From contig NC_089437.1 of assembly GCF_026210795.1 (NCBI RefSeq), positions 1,426,001 through 1,490,000 of the forward strand: 64,000 nucleotides of DNA. Direction: 5' to 3'. The notes beneath the pieces were generated by a model that made no database searches, was not told where the DNA came from, and saw only the letters and a list, made by a program, of their open reading frames with translations. The DNA comes from Rhizophagus irregularis (Eukaryota; Glomeromycota; Glomeromycetes; Glomerales; Glomeraceae). The translations under genes were made by a program, and so were the position numbers. Positions 56,960 through 64,000 of this stretch are shown piece after piece (the stretch's first letter is position 1; the number at the start of each line of letters is the position of its first letter).

Positions 56960-58820
56960 ATAACTTTTAAGGAGAGAAAGAATATATAATATAGATTGAT
57001 GATATACTACAAATTACAAAAATTCTAATGTACAAGAAAAGGAATTGAAATTTTTAATTCGTAATGAAAAAAAAAAATTCACAGTGAATTTGTTAAAATG
57101 ATAAAACGATCAATTAAATTTAAATTCTATTTATTTAGGGAAAGAATTACTTATTTAGAACACAAATATGTAAAAAATCAACAATATATTAATATAATAA
57201 TACTATAGTATAATATATTAATATATCATAAATTTTACATAATACATGTTTGTTCCGAAAGTCTTTGGAAGGTCCAGCCTTTTCAAAATAAAAAAAAATA
57301 TAAAAAAATATAGAGGTAAAGTAACAGTTGGGTAAAGTAAAGAGTGAAGAAAAGAGAGGGTTAAATAAGAGAAAATGAAAGAAAGAATACTTTGTATGTT
57401 AGAATAGTAAAAGAAAGAAAGAAAGTAAGAAAGAATTAATCGAAATAAAAAAGAAAAGGCGTTTTTTAATGGATGGCGACGAAAGTTATAGAAAAGGACA
57501 ACAAAAATTTATAATACAAACATTAATAAATTATATTACCAATTAAAATCGGGTTTAAAGGCCAAAAGATCTTCATTATACATAATTTTTATAAATATGA
57601 AACGTCCTAACTGTTGAGCATGTGTTCGTTACCATTTGTGTTATTGTCTAAATATAGTTTAAAGTTAAATGACATTTTTGGTGGCAACTTAAAAAGTGGC
57701 TGATGTGCATTTTCTCAAACCTCAATTTGGGTAGCACTTCTATCATACTGTATATAATTAATAAAAATTTGACCGAAATTATCTGTCATCAAATCCGATG
57801 ATCCCGACAACTAATTCCGCGATACATGGTTGACGAATCAATTGATAGAATGATTGAACAGAAACATGGTGCGGATCTGCATAAAATTATTAAAATTATT
57901 TGTATTTTCAACATGTACTGTATGTACTGTACGATTGTATATCTGTATAACTGTATTATTTGTGTAAATAATTCATAACAAAATTAATATTTATTCCGAA
58001 TTTTATAATAAAATAGAAATCTCAGGGGCAAAAAAAAACCGACAATCACGTGTATGGACGGTGCACAATGTATATCAGATTTAGAGACTACAATACCCGG
58101 CCCGGACCGGCAATAGACCCGGATTCTCTTTAATTTTGAGCAACCCATCTATTTAATTCCGGCCGAAATTTTTAAATTTTTCATCCGGACATCATATTAA
58201 AAGTGCTTAGCATAAAACTTTACAATTACCGAAAATCACAGCCACAATATTTAGTTGCAATCACTAATCAAAAAATTATAATAATTTGCGATAATTTAAT
58301 TTTTAATTAAGAATCTGTGTTAATCAATCATGAACTGATTTATTTACTCCTAAGAAGTTTCAGAGTTGTCTCACTTAAGTAGATACAACATTTCAAATTG
58401 AAATATTATGCAGCCTATTAGGATCATGCCGATCTTGGTAGAGCCAGTAAAAAGGATGGGATAAAATATTGGTTATGAATAAAAATGACGTTATTATAAA
58501 AAAAATGTTAAAATTATGCATGATTTTGAGTGCTATGCATAACAATACATGTGAGAGTATTACTGAAATTAAGTGTGGCGCATATTTGGCAGATAGTGCG
58601 TGAATAAGCGTGATGAATAGGATTTTTCCATCTTTTCAACAAAAAATGGAGGTGACCCGTTGATGAAAAATGTCACAGGATACGGCGATACTCATTACTC
58701 ATGCATCAAATTTGCCGATTCCATTTTAGCATTAGTCTCTATAATGATCAACACAATATTTAAACAATTAATGTTCTCAATCGACGTTAAATTCTCTTTC
58801 TCCCATTTAAATCTAAAAAA
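56960..58820. other. intergenic with several dispersed repeat fragments
   Basis: 57340-57460 is purine-rich (GAAAGAAAGAAAGTAAGAAA). 58098-58135 is a GC-rich patch (CCCGGCCCGGACCGGC) that may be an element end. 58413-58450 has the CCTATTAGGATCATGCCGAT motif shared with 21.65 and 40.11 kb. 58560-58680 matches 12.67 kb (AATTAAGTGTGGCGCATAT). No gene seen. Confidence 0.5.
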
Positions 58821-58823
58821 GGA

Positions 58824-60322
58824 ATGTCAACGCACTTTTTTCAAAAATTAAGCCAAAATTATATTGAGATCTTAAAAGATGATGAATATTATGATATTAC
58901 AATTGAAGTTGGTGAAGATCCGGATGTAAAAATATTTCGTGCTCATATGATTATCCTGTGTTACCGCTCTCCTTTTTTACGACGTACTTTAGCCTCCAAT
59001 AAAATTCGTAATGATGGTAATTTAAATCATATTAAGTTACCAAATATTTCACCAGAAATCTTTCAGGTTATTTTAAAGTAAGTACTTTTTATAACCTTAA
59101 ATTTAATAATGAACTTTATTAATAAATATTTATTTATAGGTACATTTACGGGGGAATCTTTTCTTTAGACGAACAAGATACTATAAATATTTCAAAAATA
59201 TTGACTGCCGCTGATCAACTTCATCTTCAAGAATTAGTTGATTATTTACAAAAGTATTTAATTAAAAATAAATCAGAATGGATTGAACAATATTTTGGAC
59301 TTATTCATCAAATAAGTTTTCAATCAAATTTATTATTAGAACTTCAACAATTTTGTACTGATTATATCGCTGAATTTCCTGAAAAAATATTTAAATCGCT
59401 TGATTTTACTTCAATTTCCGAAAAATCTTTAATCTCACTTATTAAACGTGATGATTTAAAAATTGATGAAGTTAAAATTTGGGATTATGTACTAAAATGG
59501 GGTCTTGCACAGAATTCATCAATTATTTCTGATCCTGCAACTTGGTCTGATAATGAATTTAATATGATGAACATTACCTTACAAAATTGTTTACCTTTTA
59601 TTAGATTTTTTGGTTTATCTTCTAAAGATTTTTTTCGAAATGTTCGACCTTATAGAAAATTTTTAAAAGATCAACTTTATGAAGAATTATTGGAATTTCA
59701 TTTGGATACTGAAAGTCAAATACCAAATAATATTTTATTTCCTAGATCTAATGAACTTTGTTCAAAAATCATTAATATAAATATTGTATCCTTAACTTCA
59801 GCGTGGATTGATAATACAAGTATTAATAATAAATTCTCTCATATAAGAGATTTTTATTTACCTTATAAATTTAAATTATTATTAAGAGGAAGTAGAGATG
59901 GTTTCACTCCTAAAAGTTTTCACTCATTATGTAATAATAAACCTCATACTATTACATTTATTAAAGTAAAAGGATCAGAAGAAATTATTGGTGGTTATAA
60001 TCCTTTAATATGGAAGAATTCATGTGAAGGTGAATGGGGTAAAACGAAAGATAGTTTTATATTTTCTTTTAAAAATAAGAATAATGTTAAAGATACAATT
60101 TTAAGTCGTATAAAGGATTTGGATCGAGCTTTATTTTATTGTGATGAATTTGGTCCTGCATTTGATACTGATCTTTTAGTATATGTGAATGATGATGATT
60201 GTTTAAATGAATATAATTCTAGTGGGTGTAAACAACGTAGTTATGAAAAAAAGGTAAGGGATTTAGTAAAATTTTCAATAGATGATTATGAAGTATTTCA
60301 AATCATGAAGAAAGAATCATGA
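58824..60322 (+). CDS. BTB-BACK-TLDc domain protein
   Basis: Exons 58824-59077 and 59140-60322 join in frame (AA|G) to 478 residues. Residues about 20-105 are a BTB/POZ domain (YYDITIEVGEDPDVKIFRAH, LCYRSPFLRRTL, NISPEIFQVILKYIYGG). About 120-220 is a BACK region (FCTDYIAEFPEKIFKSLDF, LKIDEVKIWDYVLKWG). About 280-465 is a TLDc domain (FKLLLRGSRDGFTPKSFHSL, HTITFIKVKGSEEIIGGYNP, DSFIFSFKNKN). BTB proteins of this class usually act as dimeric substrate adaptors for Cullin-3 ubiquitin ligases, and TLDc is linked to oxidative-stress resistance. Large families of this architecture are typical of these fungi. The ATG at 58824 lies 18 codons before the BTB start. Its bases seem intact. Confidence 0.92.
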
Positions 60323-60324
60323 TA

Positions 60325-62060
60325 ATATGTATTGATGGAGTTGGATGAAATAAATCGTGTGTGTATATTACTATAAATTGGAATTGGTCTTTCTTTTACG
60401 TTGTTTTAATAAAATAAAAATTCATAAGTTGGAACTAGGTCTTAAAGTAAAATCTGTCAAATTCGGCCGCATTGCCGGAATTAAAATTTTGGCGATCCCA
60501 AGATTGTACGACAACCAAACCCAAATTTTTTTTTTTTTTTTCGAGCCGAGCGAAAAATCTCTACTGTACTTCTACTTTTGCGACTGAAAAGAAAAACCTT
60601 TGTTTCTATTTTTTACAAGAACTTAAAATTAACGTCGCAAGCGAGAAGATAATAATCAGGATTTTCTTGGCATAGGTTCTCTCAACATAAAATTGAAAAA
60701 AGGTTTGATAAATGGGGAATACCAGGTGGGATTTGTAATATTACTAGAAAAAAGGCAGTGTTTGCTCTCCTCTTACCGCAAATGTTGATAAAAAATACGG
60801 CCTCAAAAGTGAAGCTACGAAAGTTATTCGAACCGCAAATCCATGAATTTTAAAGACGAGGACAAGCATATGTAGCGGATATTTTGTTCAAGCTGAAAAA
60901 TTCTGATTTTTAGTTTTAAATAATTTAGGAACTATGCATAATGAATAATACAATTCAACAATATTTTTACTTCTTTTAGTATTATTAATTAGAATAATGT
61001 CATCATCAAAAATGAGATTGATATTGATATCATTTTGTTGAAATACATATTGTTGAAAGGCGTTACGCGAACAAAGTTTAGTTTGAACACGAGTATATGA
61101 AATAAATTAGACGGAATTAATTACGCAGTTAAGGTATGGAGATTATTTTAGCGAATTTCATTTCGTTTCAATTATATGGTTTTTTGAGACTTAGTATTAA
61201 TGAATTTACAGGTATTATTAGGAAAGAGGATAATGTAAAGAGTAAATTGGTTAAAGGCTTCACTCAGAATAGTTCGTACAAAACGAACGAGTGTGGATTT
61301 GCCATTATGGTATCGGTTACATATGCTATAAAAAAATCTTTTATTTTTATACCATTAAATAAGAAGAAATAAGAAGATCTTGAAAAGAAGACCTTGGAAA
61401 AAGGCTCTTAGGAACATCAAGTTTTATTAAAGGTGTGAAAAGAATTTGGAAATAATGATTGGTCAAAGGTAGAGCGCGTCGAGATGGATCCCTGAGAGTA
61501 AGAGGGTTGGTTCTTCTTTTTATTAAATTATTATTCAATGATTCTTCTTTTTATTAAATGGCTCTTCTTGTCGAGCCTGGAAAGGTCTCAGTTCTGGACA
61601 GAACATTTCAATAACAATGAAAGGGATGTTCCTTTATCCCCTTTCAGGTCTTTATAGACCTGACAAAAGTTATAATCTACAGTCATTACTCATTAGCGTC
61701 ATTATCACAGAATATGGACAACATTTGACAATATATTTTATATATATATACTGTATATTATAGATAAGTTATGAACCCATGTAATCTATTTATCTAATAT
61801 CAATTTTAAAGCAATTTATTTTGAGGTTAGTATATAGTATTAATTTTGAAATAAATAGTGTAAAACTGATTCTATTATTTAGTTTTAGTTAAATTTTTGA
61901 AAATAGGATCTATAAGTTCATTAAATATTAAATAAAACGAATTCAATACTTCTTTACAGTTGTATAATTCTAAATTAATACTCTACTTTAATATATTAGC
62001 TTTATTCAAATTTAGTTTAACTTAATCATCACTTTCACAATTAAATCCATCACTCGAGCA
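60325..62060. other. no supported gene
   Basis: 60520-60540 is a poly-T run. A 78-codon plus-strand frame at 61136-61372 and scraps near 60680-60900 look protein-like in places but show no motif and no splice partners. 61605-61670 has nested small palindromes (AGGTCTTTATAGACCT; GAAAGGGATG..CCCCTTTC). Confidence 0.4.
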
Positions 62061-62067
62061 AGGGATG

Positions 62068-62325
62068 TTAGTCGGAACGGAAAATAAAAAAGAATTCGCA
62101 GCATGGTAGTTGTCCTTTAACTTTTCTCTTATGTAGAATATGGGTAGTATTTTCTATAAATATAGATAAATTAAAATTAATTAATTTGCAAGTTACAATA
62201 TATTATAGATTTTCAAGCTTACCATGTTCAGAATTCTCAGATGAAGAAGTTGGTAGTGTTAAAACATTTGTTGCCAGCAACAAAAGTACGCATAATAAAG
62301 TAATAACAAACAAATTATTCTTCAT
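62068..62325 (-). CDS. 62-residue secreted peptide precursor with a Lys-Arg site
   Basis: Exons 62223-62325 and 62068-62153 join at GTAAGC/TTTATAG to 62 codons plus TAA. Residues 1-23 form a signal peptide (NNLFVITLLCVLLLLATNVL core). A Ser/Glu/His-rich pro-region follows, then His-Lys-Arg and a C-terminal peptide KVKGQLPCCEFFFIFRSD with a Cys pair. This layout matches a Kex2-processed secreted peptide and the precursor at 30.7 kb. A different frame over the same exon continues past the stop with Cys codons (VPTNIPCSSDGFNCESDD), so an indel in the T-run near 62088 may have shortened an originally longer four-Cys peptide. Both readings should be kept open. Function unknown. Confidence 0.5.
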
Positions 62326-62370
62326 GATAGAATCACAGATTTATAACAAGTAATTGGCGTTGTTTTGAAA

Positions 62371-62378
62371 TTTATATA
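62371..62378 (-). promoter_or_regulatory. TATA box of the second secreted peptide gene
   Basis: TATATAAA on the minus strand, about 46 bp upstream of the ATG at 62325. It lies in a TA-rich run, so confidence is limited. Confidence 0.35.
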
Positions 62379-62399
62379 TATATATTTTTATAAGGATAG

Positions 62400-63290
62400 G
62401 AAATGAATTTTTTTTGGAACTTTGGAAAGAAGTGGACCATATTTATAAGACTAACCACAGTAGAATTCGTAATAAGACAATAATTCTGGTTACTAAGTGT
62501 AAATAACAATATTAAACTTATGATAATAGGAAGTTAACGTCTATAATAGAAACGTGTAATATAAACGCATTTTTTAGAAATTCAATTATTTTGCTGATCC
62601 TGGCCGAGTTACTCTACAATAGCAGATCGTAATGAAACGTTTCTTATATGGGACAAAAAAAAATTGATTCTTTGATCCAATTTTCAGGTCTCAATGAGAA
62701 AATTTAAAATAGTTATTAAGAAATCTTGAATAATAATAAATGATCATAGATCATTAGTACATTTCTATTACAAGTTATTGACTAATCACTGTTTATTGAT
62801 TTGATATATTATTGTTTAAAGAAAAATTTGAATGAATTTTAATTGTATCAAATATTTGTAAAGTATATACCTTTGTTTATAAGATTCATTATTATCATTT
62901 ATTATTTTTGCTTTCTAATCTTGAAAAAAAGAACGTCTTTTAAAAATTCCCAAATACAAATACATTATACTCAAAATTAATTATTGACTTATTGACACAA
63001 AATTGTAGTAAAAAGAGAATCACAAATTGTAATAAAAATCAAACTGGGAGATTTCTCACAATTACAGTATTATGAAAAATCTGGTAATGAGATTTAAGAT
63101 CAACAAAATGTATAATTCTTTAAAGTAAATACATTCTTTGAAATTAAACTTACGTCAAAAAAAAAATCAAATTGTCTAATTATGAAGAATATTTAAAAAG
63201 AGTTTATAGTAAATTATTAAAATTTGTGGAAAATTGGAAATACAATTTGGTAATTGTTTGTATTTTTGGTATTTTTGAGGATTCAATGAA
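62400..63290. other. AT-rich intergenic stretch
   Basis: No coding frame, repeat or RNA gene supported. Confidence 0.45.
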
Positions 63291-63297
63291 AAAATTA

Positions 63298-63680
63298 TTG
63301 TCCGGAGCGAAGCGAAGGACTATATATGTCTACGCACTATGATGATTGTCCGGAGCGAAGCGAAGGACAATATATGTCTACGCACTATGAAAAAAAAATC
63401 GATCACGTGAGTTTCTCTGTCCGCCACGTGATCGTCACCCAATGAAATCGGCAAATTTTAGTTTTTCGTTCCGGACTTATAACGGTTCCCGTTTCCTAGT
63501 CTATGGAAATAACGTGTAAATTTTCAATCACGTGAGTTTCTCTGTCCAGGCGTTATGCTGCTAATCAGCAGAAAATTACCAGAATTCCAAGGCGTTATGC
63601 TACTAATTAGTAGAATATCTCTAAATCTTTATTTATTATACCTCGCTCCGGACTTACAACGGTTCCCGTTTTCTGGTTTA
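63298..63680. repeat. cluster of TCCGGAGCGAAGCGAAGGA palindromic repeats
   Basis: ATTGTCCGGAGCGAAGCGAA then GGAC..ATATATGTCTACGCACTATG occurs twice in tandem (63298-63340, 63351-63390). 63345-63500 is the inverted copy of 32055-32207. ATCACGTGAGTTTCTCTGTC occurs at 63403 and 63529, and AGGCGTTATGCTRCTAATYA at 63549 and 63589. 63645-63672 repeats the TCCGGACTTACAACGGTTCC end. Confidence 0.85.
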
Positions 63681-64000
63681 AATTTGGCAATTGGAATACC
63701 TAAATTGTCTTTTCATATAGACGAGTTTCTTACATTGGAATAATTGAGCACAAATTTAATATTATCAAATAGGTTATTGTGCTATTTATTAGGAAGTGTT
63801 CGTGCAACTTCTGTAAATTCTTTACCTAAATCTGGACTAATAATATGATTCCATTTTTGGAAAGTTATTAAGGTAACATTTTAATAAATATGATTGGTCA
63901 AAAATCACGTGATTGTTCAAATTTTTTTATTTGTCGACGGCCATATGATACACACACAACAATGTTACACGACTATTAAAACACGTTTTATATTACAAAA

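Noticed and set aside
61136-61372. 78-codon frame
   Set aside because: No recognisable motif, promoter or intron; composition only mildly protein-like.
63555-63743. 62-codon frame
   Set aside because: Runs through the repeated AGGCGTTATGCT and TCCGGAC blocks; repeated peptide MLLISR simply reflects the DNA repeat.
1-64000. tRNA, rRNA and CRISPR features
   Set aside because: I looked for TTCGAATC-type T-arms, rRNA-like GC blocks and regular spacer arrays on both strands and found none I could defend by eye; a covariance-model scan would settle it.

Overview
This is a strongly AT-rich nuclear window from a fungus, most likely an arbuscular mycorrhizal (Glomeromycotina) genome such as Rhizophagus. 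The reasons are the long A/T runs, short GT-AG introns, TKL-type kinases joined to long Sel1 repeats, a BTB-BACK-TLDc protein, a secreted class 3 lipase, and many decayed DNA transposons (two MULEs, a Crypton-like recombinase, hAT-like and pogo-like miniatures). The species call is inference from gene families. I saw no rRNA, tRNA, CRISPR array or bacterial operon structure. All gene models were spliced by hand.

Layout. 1-2765 is one copy of a diverged segmental duplication whose second copy lies at 27485-30625 in the same orientation. 2.8-8.2 kb is mostly repeats, with one small repetitive gene. 8.2-9.4 kb is a secreted lipase with a single nonsense codon. 10.5-15.6 kb holds a TPR remnant and a dense field of miniature inverted-repeat elements. 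16.05-19.74 kb is a decayed MULE carrying a FAR1/MULE/SWIM/zinc-knuckle transposase. 20.1-20.6 kb is an array of palindromic repeats. 22.8-24.6 kb has two decayed OB-fold-like paralogues, tail to tail. 25.5-27.1 kb is a decayed Crypton-like tyrosine recombinase. 30.7-30.9 kb is a very small two-exon gene for a secreted peptide precursor, just past the end of the second duplication copy.

34.2-35.2 kb is a 1.04-kb DNA transposon with a 9-bp target duplication, inserted into zinc-knuckle gene fragments. 38.9-39.9 kb is a G/T-rich tandem array. 40.48-43.29 kb is a complete second MULE with 9-bp target duplication whose transposase has three in-frame stops and no frameshift. 43.62-44.10 kb is a nested miniature element inserted in an open reading frame.

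The right third is gene-rich: an apparently active Sel1-repeat kinase (45.1-47.6 kb), a Sel1-repeat pseudokinase (48.7-51.2 kb), a CSC1/OSCA-type stress-gated channel with an Asn/Gln-rich tail (53.5-57.0 kb), a BTB-BACK-TLDc protein (58.8-60.3 kb) and a second small secreted peptide precursor (62.1-62.3 kb). The kinase, pseudokinase and BTB proteins fit the expanded signalling repertoire known in these fungi. The two peptide precursors and the lipase are the only genes here predicted to act outside the cell.
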